Part shown: positions 1 through 8,732 of the stretch, in pieces
Position numbering within the stretch: the stretch's first letter is position 1
Layout of the letters: each line of letters begins with the position of its first letter
Assembly (NCBI RefSeq): GCF_004115155.1
Contig: NZ_RDSM01000003.1
Span: forward strand, 682,001 to 746,000
DNA length: 64,000 nucleotides
Source of the DNA: Granulicella sibirica
GTDB taxonomy: Bacteria; Acidobacteriota; Terriglobia; Terriglobales; Acidobacteriaceae
Reading direction: 5' to 3'
The notes under the pieces: generated by a model
The model's input: only the letters and a program-made list of their open reading frames with translations
Told to the model about the DNA's origin: nothing
Database searches by the model: none
Translations under genes and position numbers: made by a program

Positions 1-158
1 TTTGCTTCACCCATTTCGTCCCCCATCCATGATGAGATCATCTCCCCTGAATGCAATACTTTGCGGCTACTGAAGCACGAAGTCCAACCCTAACCCTAAT
101 CATTCTAAGACTTTGCATGCCTTTACCCAAGGTGGGGGGGACCACCGGAAAGGAAAAT

Positions 159-1085
159 ATGCCCGAAGGCGACACAATCTACCGCGCCGCTCGCGCGATG
201 CAACGAGTCCTCGAAGGAAAGATCGTAACCGCCTTCGACACCGGCCTCGCCCTCCTCGCCCGCCAGAACGACGAAGCCCCTCTCGCAGGCCGCACCATCG
301 AGAAGGTCGAAGCAAGAGGGAAGTGGTGCCTCATCCACTTCTCCGGCGACCTCATCCTCATCACCCACATGCTCATGAGTGGAAGCTGGCACCTCTATCG
401 CACCGGCGAGAAGTGGTGGATGGGCAAAGACCGTATGCGCGTTGCGATCTCCGTCGAAGGCTGGCAAGCCATCGGCTTCAACATCCCGGTCGCCGAGTTC
501 CACACCGCCCGCTCCCTTGAGCGCCACTCCCAGATCCCCAAACTAGGCATCGACATCCTCTCGGACGACTACACCGTCGAATCCGGAGTAGCGGCGCTCA
601 CCCGCCACGCCACCGAGCACCCCGAAGCCGAGATCGCCGTAGCCCTCCTGAACCAGCGCGTGATGGCCGGCCTCGGCAACGTCTACAAGAGCGAGGTAGC
701 CTTCGCCGCTGGAGTCAACCCCTTCCGTGCCATGCGCACCATCACGCCAAAGGAGATGGAGGTGATGGCCGAAGTCTCCCAGCGCTACATGAAGGCCAAC
801 GTGATGGACGGCTCCGGCGACGGCATCGTCACCTACTCCGGCAACCGCCGCACCACCCACGCCATGGACCGCGAGGAGCGCCTCTGGGTCTACGGACGCC
901 ATGGCCAGGAGTGCCGCCGCTGCGGCGCCACCATCATGACCCGCAAGCAGGGCGAACAGGCCCGCAGCACCTGGTGGTGCCCCGACTGCCAGCCTTGGAT
1001 AGGATCGGCCGGCTCGCACGAGCCTCCGCCGGTCGGCAAAGTCGAAAAGCCCTTCGGCGGCAAGCGGCGAAAGAGCAGTTGCTAG
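159..1085 (+). CDS. nei: Endonuclease VIII-like (Fpg/Nei family) DNA glycosylase
   Basis: Base-excision repair enzyme that removes oxidised bases and cleaves the abasic strand. I start it at ATG 159, after an AAGGAAA ribosome site, because this gives the family N-terminus MPEGDTI: the catalytic proline (P2) and glutamate (E3) must follow the removed Met. An in-frame ATG at 51 would bury them. At 308 residues the length is slightly above the usual 260-290. The helix-two-turn-helix appears as LLNQRVMAGLGNVYKSE, and a C-terminal zinc finger as CRRCGAT...CPDC, followed by a short basic tail. The PEGDT start points to the Nei branch rather than MutM. The last four bases overlap convergent uppP. 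Known of the family: the P2 Schiff-base mechanism. Substrate range is not readable from sequence. Confidence 0.93.
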   Translation: MPEGDTIYRAARAMQRVLEGKIVTAFDTGLALLARQNDEAPLAGRTIEKVEARGKWCLIHFSGDLILITHMLMSGSWHLYRTGEKWWMGKDRMRVAISVEGWQAIGFNIPVAEFHTARSLERHSQIPKLGIDILSDDYTVESGVAALTRHATEHPEAEIAVALLNQRVMAGLGNVYKSEVAFAAGVNPFRAMRTITPKEMEVMAEVSQRYMKANVMDGSGDGIVTYSGNRRTTHAMDREERLWVYGRHGQECRRCGATIMTRKQGEQARSTWWCPDCQPWIGSAGSHEPPPVGKVEKPFGGKRRKSSC

Positions 1086-1984
1086 TAGCCCTGCGTATGC
1101 AGGTAAAAGACAACGCCGGACGCAACCAGGCAGTAGATCCCGAACAGATACCACTTGCCCGACTCCAGCCAGCTTGAAAGCCACTTCAGCGCCACAAGGC
1201 CCGCTAGAAACGCGAACACCGCACCAAGCAGGCTCATCATCAGCGTGGCATGCAGATCGATCGGCGTACCCGCCGCTGCCGCTTCCTTCGTAGCCTTCAG
1301 CAGCCGATGCACTTCGACGAAGACAACGGGGGGTGTCAGCACAACGGCAAGAGCAAACGAAAAACGTTCGGCCTTCTCGCGCGCGGCACCCGCAAGCATT
1401 CCGGTCGAAATCGTCGCACCCGACCGCGAAAACCCGCGAAAGGGAATGCAGATGCCCTGGATCGCCCCGATCCAAAGCGACTGTGGCATGGTCAGCGTCG
1501 CACCCTCATCCTCGGCAGCCGCTTCGGAGATCTGCCGCCGCTCCCGCAGACCAGCGATCAGGATAAGCACGCCCGCAGCAAACAGTGCCGGAGCAATGAT
1601 GTCTAGCCGCTTGAAGAGCTCCTCAATCTCTGCCTTTTCCGCGCCGGGCATAGCCACCTTCGCGACGACCTTCTGCAGCGGATAACCGATGATTACGGTA
1701 AGCGCTGTCGCCGCAACCAGAGGAACGAGGAACCCCTTGAACGCCGCCGCGCTCGAAAAGTACGTCTTCTGCCACCGCTTCCAGAAATACACAATCACGG
1801 CAAACATCGTGCCGGTATGCAGCATCACCAGCAGGAGCGTCATCTCCGGCGTGCTCGGATCGAGGTGCATCAGCTTCTCGGCGACGACGACGTGGGCGGA
1901 GCTCGAAACGGGCAGAAGTTCGGCGAGTCCTTGAACGATCGCAAGGAGGATGACCTGGATAAGCTGAATTGGCATATTACCCAT
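1082..1984 (-). CDS. uppP: Undecaprenyl-diphosphatase
   Basis: Integral inner-membrane phosphatase that recycles undecaprenyl pyrophosphate to the lipid carrier used for peptidoglycan and O-antigen. The 300-residue product has the family signatures: the N-terminal GLAELLPVSSSAH segment (catalytic Glu, Ser and His) and the second GFSRSGATI loop, set among about seven or eight hydrophobic segments. Length is somewhat above the common 265-280; the extra lies in the middle (residues about 125-165, charged, RRQISEAAAEDEG). It ends a leftward row ruvX, threonine dehydratase, TPR protein, uppP with short gaps, so cotranscription is plausible. A second ATG lies three codons in (1975). Neither start has a convincing Shine-Dalgarno. 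The 3' end overlaps the Nei gene tail to tail by four bases. Confidence 0.95.
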   Translation of the reverse strand: MGNMPIQLIQVILLAIVQGLAELLPVSSSAHVVVAEKLMHLDPSTPEMTLLLVMLHTGTMFAVIVYFWKRWQKTYFSSAAAFKGFLVPLVAATALTVIIGYPLQKVVAKVAMPGAEKAEIEELFKRLDIIAPALFAAGVLILIAGLRERRQISEAAAEDEGATLTMPQSLWIGAIQGICIPFRGFSRSGATISTGMLAGAAREKAERFSFALAVVLTPPVVFVEVHRLLKATKEAAAAGTPIDLHATLMMSLLGAVFAFLAGLVALKWLSSWLESGKWYLFGIYCLVASGVVFYLHTQGY

Positions 1985-2050
1985 GGTAACGGCTTCGGTC
2001 GGAGCGGCGAAGTGTTTTGTGTGGCGCTGGGATTAATCCCAGTCGTTCCC

Positions 2051-3064
2051 CTAATCGCGGTCGTTGCCGTAAATCGGAATATTCTGGGCCACCCGGTACG
2101 CGATGGACTCCGCCCTGGGCGTAAAGTCTGACTGCGGATACTGCGCCTGAAGCTGCTGCGCCAGCGCCTGTGTATGCGCGGCCGCCGCCTCCGACTTCTT
2201 ATGGTTCTCCTCGACCTCGTACATCGAGACCAGCGTCCCCTGCCGGAACGTCGCCTCGTACAGCGCCTCTGCCGTCCTTGGTCCGCCCTGGAACCTCGCT
2301 GCGTACTTCTCGTACAGCCCCGACTCGATCTCCGGACACTTCGGCAAGCCTTGCCAGTCCCCGCACAGCTTGTTATCGAGCATCTCGTAAGCCGCCTTAG
2401 CCGCTTGCGGAGAGTTCGGGAACTTCTTGATGACGTACTTCAACTCACCCTCAAAGAGTCCCGGACGCAAACTCGCATCCTGCTCCTTGGCCGAAGGGAG
2501 CGACGATTGGTCGCGCTTATCGATCTGCCACCGGATATCCGCCGACCGCCAGGCCGCCTCGGCAGCGAGCGGCGATTGCGGAAAGTAAGTGGCCACACGG
2601 CGATACAGCAAATGCGCCGACGTTGCCGCATCGACTGGGGCATGTGGCTCAGCGGCCGCAGCCTCATAGTTGGCCGCCGAGCCGTAGAGGATCGCATCCC
2701 CATTTGGCGTCGTCGGTGTGATGATGCCCTTGTCCCGAATCCACCCCGACTGCGGGGTCGGATCGTCATCCGCGAACTCCGGCTTCTCGTCGTCGTTGAT
2801 GTCGTCCTGGATGTCGGTATTGGCGAACACCCTCACCCATCCACCCGAGTGCTCCGAGATCACGACCTCGTGTCCGGGGTTCACGAGCGCGGACTTCTGC
2901 GCGTTCTCATCTGCCGCAACGTAGACGTTAGCCGGATGCAGAAGCGTAGCCCGCGCCGAGCGGTCATAGCCAGAGCGGGCATCCTTCTTCGAAGGCTTCT
3001 GCGCCACGAGCGCGCAAGGAATCAGCAGGGCAAGCGTAAGAGTCGAAATGGATGCGAGGCGCAT
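2051..3064 (-). CDS. Secreted SH3-like/TPR-type protein of unknown role
   Basis: A 337-residue exported protein. The first about 22 residues form a signal peptide ending in ALVAQ, with no lipobox cysteine. Residues about 35-110 read like a bacterial SH3-type region (LHPANVYVAADENAQ, then GGWVRVFANTD and SGWIRDKG). From about 135 there are helical pairs with a spacing like the tetratricopeptide/Sel1 or BamD fold (YFPQSPLAAEAAWRSAD, KFPNSPQAAKAAYEMLD, FQGGPRTAEALYEATF, QYPQSDFTPRAES). That combination suggests a periplasmic scaffold. It is not BamD, whose lipoprotein signal is missing. The start lies six bases after the end of the threonine dehydratase gene, so the two are probably cotranscribed. 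No function can be assigned. Confidence 0.8.
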   Translation of the reverse strand: MRLASISTLTLALLIPCALVAQKPSKKDARSGYDRSARATLLHPANVYVAADENAQKSALVNPGHEVVISEHSGGWVRVFANTDIQDDINDDEKPEFADDDPTPQSGWIRDKGIITPTTPNGDAILYGSAANYEAAAAEPHAPVDAATSAHLLYRRVATYFPQSPLAAEAAWRSADIRWQIDKRDQSSLPSAKEQDASLRPGLFEGELKYVIKKFPNSPQAAKAAYEMLDNKLCGDWQGLPKCPEIESGLYEKYAARFQGGPRTAEALYEATFRQGTLVSMYEVEENHKKSEAAAAHTQALAQQLQAQYPQSDFTPRAESIAYRVAQNIPIYGNDRD

Positions 3065-3070
3065 AGCGTT

Positions 3071-4066
3071 TTAGACGCGGCCTGCGGCTGTTTCGGACTC
3101 AAACGACTCGCGAAGCGCCGGATCAAGATTGCCGCCGCTCAGAATCACGACCACGTTCCTCGCTTTCGGAAGCCCGTCGCCCCGATGCATCGCCGCCGCC
3201 AGCGTCACCGCGCCCGATGGCTCCGGAACCAGCGTCGTGGTCGCCAGGTAAAACCGCATCGCCTGGAAGATCTGGTCCTCGGACACAGTCACGATCCCAT
3301 CGACATACTTCAGAATGTGCTCGAAGTTCGTCAGCCCAAGCGATTGCGTCCGCAGCCCGTCAGCGATCGTGCGGGTCGTACTCGCTGCCGGCCACTCGAC
3401 CAGCGTCCCCGACTGAAACGACTCCGTCGCATCAGCCGCAAGTTCCGGCTCAGCACCCCAAACCTGTGTCGTCGGCGAAAGCAGCTTCACTCCGGTAGCC
3501 GTCCCGCTCAGCAATCCTCCCCCACTTACCGGCGACAGAATCAGTAGATCCGATGGATCCTCCCCGGCCTCGGCAACCTGCTCCAGAATCTCGACCCCGC
3601 ACGTAGCCTGCCCCGCGATGACCGCCGGATCGTCATACGGCGGAACGATCGTATATCCATGCGCTTCGGCGAGTTCCTCCGCCTTCAGCTTCCGCGCCGA
3701 ACTCGCCGAGCCGACGAAGACGACCTCCGCCCCAAGCTCGCGCGTAGCCTCGATCTTCACCGTAGGAGCATTCTCCGGCATTACGATCACAGCCTTTGTC
3801 CCCAGCGCCCGCGCAGCATAAGCCACCCCTTGCGCGTGGTTTCCGCTCGAATACGTAATCACTCCGCGACGAAGCGCATCTGGATCCTCCTCCGCCAGAA
3901 GCGCAATCCGGTTGTAAGCTCCGCGCAGCTTGAACGAGCCGATCGGTTGCGCCGACTCATCCTTGACGAAGATGCCGTTCGAAAGCTGAACCAGCGGCGT
4001 GCGTACTGCCGCGGGAGCGATGCGTATCTGAGCGGAGCGGATGTCGCCGAGCGTGACAAGAGCCAT
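3071..4066 (-). CDS. PLP-dependent threonine/serine dehydratase, catalytic domain only
   Basis: Deaminates L-threonine to 2-oxobutanoate (and serine to pyruvate) with pyridoxal phosphate in the cytoplasm. The 331-residue product shows the fold-type II hallmarks: PIGSFKLRGAYN with the PLP lysine at K46, the SSGNHAQG loop that holds the substrate carboxylate, the glycine-rich phosphate loop PVSGGGLLSG, and the C-terminal LSGGNL. Biosynthetic IlvA (about 500 residues) carries one or two ACT-like isoleucine-sensing domains. Here the protein ends after the catalytic core, as in TdcB or serine racemase. A serine racemase or 3-hydroxyaspartate lyase activity cannot be excluded. It could feed the ilv genes at 50.5-56 kb. 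It sits 36 bases after ruvX and six before the TPR gene. Confidence 0.88.
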   Translation of the reverse strand: MALVTLGDIRSAQIRIAPAAVRTPLVQLSNGIFVKDESAQPIGSFKLRGAYNRIALLAEEDPDALRRGVITYSSGNHAQGVAYAARALGTKAVIVMPENAPTVKIEATRELGAEVVFVGSASSARKLKAEELAEAHGYTIVPPYDDPAVIAGQATCGVEILEQVAEAGEDPSDLLILSPVSGGGLLSGTATGVKLLSPTTQVWGAEPELAADATESFQSGTLVEWPAASTTRTIADGLRTQSLGLTNFEHILKYVDGIVTVSEDQIFQAMRFYLATTTLVPEPSGAVTLAAAMHRGDGLPKARNVVVILSGGNLDPALRESFESETAAGRV

Positions 4067-4102
4067 GCGGATATTGTAGCGAGACGCCAGCCATGGCTCG
4101 CG

Positions 4103-4576
4103 CTATTCTCTTGAAGCCGCGTCGATTTGCGCCACCCGCGCAGCCCGTGCCGCCGCTTGCTCGCGAACCTCCATCCACCCCCGCAGGATCACTACCGCCG
4201 CTACCTGATCGATAATGTCTTTGCGATCCCGCTTGTCATGGCCCGCCTCATCCAGGATCTCGTGAGCTGCCACAGAGCTAAGCCGCTCGTCCCACATCTC
4301 CACTGGCACCGCCGCCCGCCGCCCAAGCTCGTCCGCGAACTCCTGCACCTTCTTCGCCCACGGGCTTACGTCGCCCGACATGTGCAGTGGATTCCCCACC
4401 ACAATTCGCACGATCTCATGCTTGCGAACCAGGCGAAGGAGGCTGCGCATATCCTCGCCACGCCCTTTCCGCCACAGTGTTAGCAGAGGCTGCGCCGTAT
4501 ACCCGAGTGGATCGGTCAACGCCACGCCGACTCGCGCCGTTCCCACATCCAACGCCATCACCCGCCCGTCCTTCAT
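4103..4576 (-). CDS. ruvX: RuvX/YqgF-type putative Holliday-junction resolvase
   Basis: RNase H-fold nuclease involved in 16S rRNA 5'-end maturation and proposed Holliday-junction resolution. The 157-residue product begins MKDGRVMALDVGTARVG, the first conserved acidic motif. It continues with IVVGNPLHMSGD, the ERLSS segment (here DERLSSVAAHEIL) and the final acidic motif KDIIDQVAAVVIL. I chose the ATG at 4576 because the open frame upstream of it (to 4744) has no family similarity and would run into the promoter region of the divergent GGDEF gene. An ATG at 4612 remains possible, as neither has a clear Shine-Dalgarno. First gene of the leftward row with threonine dehydratase, TPR protein and uppP. 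Confidence 0.9.
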   Translation of the reverse strand: MKDGRVMALDVGTARVGVALTDPLGYTAQPLLTLWRKGRGEDMRSLLRLVRKHEIVRIVVGNPLHMSGDVSPWAKKVQEFADELGRRAAVPVEMWDERLSSVAAHEILDEAGHDKRDRKDIIDQVAAVVILRGWMEVREQAAARAARVAQIDAASRE

Positions 4577-4799
4577 GGCAGAAGTGTACGTCCGCCACCC
4601 AATCTCGGCCATTCTTGGCACCGCTCTGCCCATCTGCACCCTTTGTGTGATTGTTGATCTCCAATCCAAGCCGATATCGTTTGAAGCAGACAACATCCGG
4701 CCCCTGGAGGCGATCGGCACTGACAGGACGGATTTCGCAACCACTCAGGCTCCTCTGTTCTCCTTCCAGGCGCAAGTTGTTGCGAAGAGAGATTCCCTC

Positions 4800-7154
4800 A
4801 TGAGCCGTATTCACTCATCACGGGATTGGATTCTCCGGCGGCCCCCTCACTACGATCGAGCCCCACGGCGAGCGGCTGTCTCCTCGAGACTTGCCTTCGC
4901 CTTTCTGTCTCTGTTTTTCCTCTCGGTCGGATTTCAAGGACAAAGCTTCGCCGCACCCACCTCCGCGTCTGCGGACACCATCACGAGTGCCGGACGGCTT
5001 CACGAACTCCCCGCATCGGAAGCTGTCAACCGCAAGGTCCACCTCATCGGAACGGTGAGCTACTACGACCCCAATGAAGCCGTAATGTTCTTCCAGGACA
5101 GCACAGGCGGCGTCTTCGTCAACAGCGATCACATCTATCCCGTCCGGACGGGCGATCTGGTCGAGGTGGATGGTTTTGCGAACCCGAGCTTCCGGTCTGA
5201 GGTCGCCAGCGGCGCAACCATTCGTCTGCTCGGTCACGGACAGACCTTTCGAGCACCCGAATCCCAGTACGCCGACCTCGCCATGGGACGCGGCGATTGC
5301 AGGCTGGTTACGGTCCACGGGATTGTCCGCGCCCAGGATATCGAACAGCATCAGAACGCACTGTCAGCTCACCTCGATGTCATGATGAGCGGTGGCGAAA
5401 TCCAGGTCTATCTGGATCCGTCGTTTGGCTATCAGTTTAAGTCGCTCCTGGATGCCACCGTAGAAATCACCGGTGTTGCCGGCGGTACCTTCGATGCCAA
5501 GAACCAGCTCACCGGCATTGTCCTCTATGTACCTGGACCCTCATCGCTTCGGGTGCTTCAGAAGCCAGGCGTCAATCTTGAAAATCTTCCGCTCACCGAT
5601 ATCGACGAGGTCTTCCGCTTCCGCAGCGTGGAAGATCGGTCCGTGCGCGTGCGCGTCCGGGGAGCCCTTACCTTCTATAAAAAAGGCGACTCCGCAGTGC
5701 TTGAGCAGGGCGGAAAGAGCATCTACATCCAGACCCGCCAGACCGACGACTTCAACCTTGGGGACGTGGTCGACGCCTTCGGCTTCGCGAGCGATCGCGA
5801 GTATGCCCCGAGCCTTCGTGAGGGATCGCTCGTCCGGGTCGGGCAGACCGAGGAAATCAAGCCGCGCGCGGTCACGTACGAGCAGGCGGCCAGCGGAGAC
5901 TACAGCGACAATCTCATCTCGGTGGAAGGAACCGTCATCTCGCAGCTTCGCGGACCATTCTCAGAGACGCTTGTCGTCGATGTGGACGGACATCTCGTCA
6001 ACGCCAAGGTGGAAGGCAGGGATACACTTCCGGGATTTCAGCAGCAGAGCCGCGTCCGACTGACTGGAATATGCCGCATCCTGCCTCTGGGACCATGGCG
6101 GAAGGCCTCGCTCTTTCACCTCGATCTACGCCGTCCCTCGGACGTGGTCCTCATTGCGAGCCCTCCCTGGTGGACCGTCCGGCATCTACTCGAAACCGTC
6201 ATGGCCCTCCTCGCCCTGGCCGTCATCATCGCCACCTGGGCTATCCTCCTGAGGCGCCGCCTCGTCGTGCAGACCTCCCGCATCAAGCGCTCCATGATCG
6301 TAGCCCGTGAGCGAAGCCGCATTCTCGAAAAGATCAGCTCCAATCAGCCACCGGACGCCGTGCTCTCCGCTATCTGTAATTCCATCAAGACACTTCTACC
6401 AGGCGTTGAGTGCTCGTATCTCCTCGACGGCATGAACGTTTCGGAAGGCGACCTGCGCCAGACGAGTCGGCAGAGCAATCCGAGCCGGCTCTTCGAGATC
6501 GCGCTTACGGGAGACGGAAAGGATACCGTCGGAAACATAACCGTCGAGGCCCGTCCAGGCTACGTCCCTTCCGAGGATCGGCACGAGGTCTACGAGATGC
6601 TCTCGGAGACGGCAACGCTCGCCATTCGCCAGTCGCTTCTTCACCAGGCGCTCGTCCATCACTCCACCCACGACGCCCTCACCGAACTTCCCAACCGCCG
6701 CCTCTGCGAGATGCGCCTCAGCGCCGCCTTCGACGACGTAGCGCTCCACGGCAGCGGCCTCGCCCTCATCTACATCGACGTCGACGAGTTCAAGGAAGTG
6801 AATGATCAATACGGCCACAGGATGGGCGACCTCTACCTGAAGCAGATCAGCCAGCGCCTGCTCGCCGCCAAGCGTTCGAGCGACATGCTCGCCCGCATCG
6901 GTGGTGATGAGTTCCTCGTTATCGTGCCGCTCGAAGCCTCCTCCGAGGACGCTGAAGGTGTCTGCGAGAGGCTCAAAACCTGCTTCGAGGAAGCATTCTC
7001 CATCGAGGGCAGAATCATCACCGGCTCCGCCAGCTTCGGCCTCGCCAAGTATCCCGAAGACGGTTTCAGCGCCGAGGCCCTGAAACGTAGCGCCGACCAC
7101 GCGATGTACGGCGCAAAGCGCAGCCGGTCCGGTCCAACCCTCGTCCGAGGTTGA
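4800..7154 (+). CDS. Membrane diguanylate cyclase with OB-like repeat sensor region
   Basis: Makes cyclic di-GMP from two GTP. The 784-residue product starts at ATG 4800 (GAGAG upstream); the open frame back to 4380 overlaps ruvX and is not protein-like. A signal/anchor lies at residues about 28-50. About 400 residues outside the membrane follow, with repeated strand patterns (VHLIGTVSYYDP...GDLVEVDGFA; VRVRGALTFYKKG...GDVVDAFGFA; ISVEGTVISQLRG) resembling tandem OB folds. A membrane helix is at about 458-487 (LLETVMALLALAVII). A short coiled coil and a GAF-like region (about 515-610) come next, then GGDEF at about 620-784. The active-site GGDEF is intact at residues 701-705. RSSD ends five residues before it, the canonical RxxD inhibitory site, so product inhibition is expected. 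No EAL domain follows. Confidence 0.9.
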   Translation: MSRIHSSRDWILRRPPHYDRAPRRAAVSSRLAFAFLSLFFLSVGFQGQSFAAPTSASADTITSAGRLHELPASEAVNRKVHLIGTVSYYDPNEAVMFFQDSTGGVFVNSDHIYPVRTGDLVEVDGFANPSFRSEVASGATIRLLGHGQTFRAPESQYADLAMGRGDCRLVTVHGIVRAQDIEQHQNALSAHLDVMMSGGEIQVYLDPSFGYQFKSLLDATVEITGVAGGTFDAKNQLTGIVLYVPGPSSLRVLQKPGVNLENLPLTDIDEVFRFRSVEDRSVRVRVRGALTFYKKGDSAVLEQGGKSIYIQTRQTDDFNLGDVVDAFGFASDREYAPSLREGSLVRVGQTEEIKPRAVTYEQAASGDYSDNLISVEGTVISQLRGPFSETLVVDVDGHLVNAKVEGRDTLPGFQQQSRVRLTGICRILPLGPWRKASLFHLDLRRPSDVVLIASPPWWTVRHLLETVMALLALAVIIATWAILLRRRLVVQTSRIKRSMIVARERSRILEKISSNQPPDAVLSAICNSIKTLLPGVECSYLLDGMNVSEGDLRQTSRQSNPSRLFEIALTGDGKDTVGNITVEARPGYVPSEDRHEVYEMLSETATLAIRQSLLHQALVHHSTHDALTELPNRRLCEMRLSAAFDDVALHGSGLALIYIDVDEFKEVNDQYGHRMGDLYLKQISQRLLAAKRSSDMLARIGGDEFLVIVPLEASSEDAEGVCERLKTCFEEAFSIEGRIITGSASFGLAKYPEDGFSAEALKRSADHAMYGAKRSRSGPTLVRG

Positions 7155-7163
7155 CCGGCGGAC

Positions 7164-8615
7164 TCAATGGCTCGTCAGAGCCTTGAGATAGAGATACTCG
7201 AACTGGACACCCGTGTAGTAATCAACGACGCGGATCCGCTCGTCGCGTCCATGCGCCCGGTCATCGTCGTGGTCGATCCCCATGCCGGAAAATCCGTAAC
7301 TGGGAATCCCCGCATTCATCGTGTAGATGCTATCCGAAGCCCCAGTCTCCATGCGCGGGATAATCGGAATCTCCGGCCACATCGCCTTCACCGTAGCCTC
7401 GAGTGGCCCAAATACCTCGGGATTCAACGGTGGCGGAGCCATCGACTTGCGATCCGAACCCTGATCCAGGACCTCACCGCCGTCCGTCATGTACTGCACC
7501 TTCAGCGACGGATCGGCAAAGATACGAATCAATTCCTTGCGAATCTCTTCCTGTGAATGCCCCGGAAAGATGCGGCAGTTGACATTCGCGATCGCCGACC
7601 CCGGAAGCGCATTCGGAGCATGCCCCGCCGTCATCATGGTCGCCACGCAGGTTGTGTGCAGAAGCGAGTTATACGTGATGTCCTTCGAGAGTCGCGCCGC
7701 GCCTGCGGGATCCGGCGTGGCCCCCGAGACAGCCTTCAGATCCGCCGCCAACGCCCCTGTCTTTAGTTTCGCTATGCTGGCGAAGTAGGCCCGCGTCACC
7801 TCGTTCGTCTCCAGCGGAAACGGCGTATGCTCCAGCCGGATCAGTGCCTCGGCTACGTGGTAGATCGCATTATCCGGCCGTGGCAGCGAGCTATGCCCGC
7901 CCGGGTTGGTCGACGTCACGCGATAGTCGGCGTACAGCTTCTCCGTCGCCTCGACGCCCATGCTCGTCGCCTTGCCCGCGTCGAGCTCCGGTCCACCCGC
8001 ATCAGGATTGATCGCGAACGTAGCGTCCACAAGGTCACGATGATTCTTCAGCAGCCAGTCAACCCCATTCGACTTGCCGCCTTCCTCATCCGCGGTCAGG
8101 GCAAGGATCAGGTCACGATCCGGAACGAATCCCTCGCGCTTCAGGCGAAGAAACGCGTCAATCATCGCCGCACCGGAGTCCTTCATATCCTGCGTGCCGC
8201 GCCCGTAGAAGTACCCATCCTTCTCGACAAGCTGAAAGGGATCGGTCGTCCAGTCACTGCGCTTCGCCTCGACAACGTCCAAATGCCCGATCAGCAGAAT
8301 CGGCTTCAGTGCCGACCCCGTACGCCCCCGGTACCGAGCCACCATGTTGTCCTTGCGCCCCTTATTCTCAGCCGGAGTATCCGGGCCAAGGACGACAACA
8401 TCGGCCGCCGGGAAACCCGCGTCGAGAAGCCTCTTCTGCATTGCCTTCGCCGACGTCGACACGTTCCCCACCGAATCCGTCGTGTTGATCTCGATAAGCT
8501 GTTGAAGCAACTCACGCGCCAGCGGCTTCTCCGAGGCAGGAAGCGTAGCCTGCGCACGCAGCACGACAGGGCTCAACAAGGTAGGCAGAAGCAGGGAAGC
8601 CAGTCTCAGTCTCAT
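7164..8615 (-). CDS. Secreted M20-family metallopeptidase
   Basis: Zinc-dependent exopeptidase of the M20/M25/M40 group, exported by a signal peptide (first about 22 residues, ending VVLRAQA). The 483-residue product has the two-domain M20 layout. The catalytic domain includes LLIGHLDVV (first zinc His and Asp), GRGTQDMKDSG (bridging Asp), TADEEGG (general base and zinc Glu) and NPDAGGPE. The dimerisation insert runs from about residue 215 (TSTNPGGHSSLPRPDNA). The closing metal region is GIPSYGFSGMGIDHD near the C-terminus. Substrate unknown: carboxypeptidase G2-like and dipeptidase-like members share this pattern. Tail to tail with the GGDEF gene (9-base gap) and downstream of the terminator that ends the YXWGXW gene, so probably transcribed alone. 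Confidence 0.88.
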   Translation of the reverse strand: MRLRLASLLLPTLLSPVVLRAQATLPASEKPLARELLQQLIEINTTDSVGNVSTSAKAMQKRLLDAGFPAADVVVLGPDTPAENKGRKDNMVARYRGRTGSALKPILLIGHLDVVEAKRSDWTTDPFQLVEKDGYFYGRGTQDMKDSGAAMIDAFLRLKREGFVPDRDLILALTADEEGGKSNGVDWLLKNHRDLVDATFAINPDAGGPELDAGKATSMGVEATEKLYADYRVTSTNPGGHSSLPRPDNAIYHVAEALIRLEHTPFPLETNEVTRAYFASIAKLKTGALAADLKAVSGATPDPAGAARLSKDITYNSLLHTTCVATMMTAGHAPNALPGSAIANVNCRIFPGHSQEEIRKELIRIFADPSLKVQYMTDGGEVLDQGSDRKSMAPPPLNPEVFGPLEATVKAMWPEIPIIPRMETGASDSIYTMNAGIPSYGFSGMGIDHDDDRAHGRDERIRVVDYYTGVQFEYLYLKALTSH

Positions 8616-8675
8616 GCGTTCAAAATCCTTTGGTCGGTCGATTCTAGTTATCCTCGCACGAACGCCAAAAGAGAA

Positions 8676-8707
8676 AGGACGCGCAACTCGTAAGAGTCAC
8701 GCGTCCT
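8676..8707 (-). terminator. Rho-independent terminator of the YXWGXW gene
   Basis: Stem AGGACGCG/CGCGTCCT with an inner ACTC/GAGT pair around GTAA. Read leftwards it is followed by CTTTCTCTTTT, a fair U-rich tract. It lies 25 bases past the stop of the leftward YXWGXW gene. Confidence 0.75.
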
Positions 8708-8732
8708 CGATTGCTTCAGTTGGATGGAAGCC

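Noticed and set aside
2174..3547. 457-codon rightward open frame
   Set aside because: Arg-rich translation crossing two well-supported leftward genes.
4380..4799. N-terminal extension of the GGDEF protein
   Set aside because: Overlaps ruvX on the other strand and precedes a normal signal/anchor; not protein-like.
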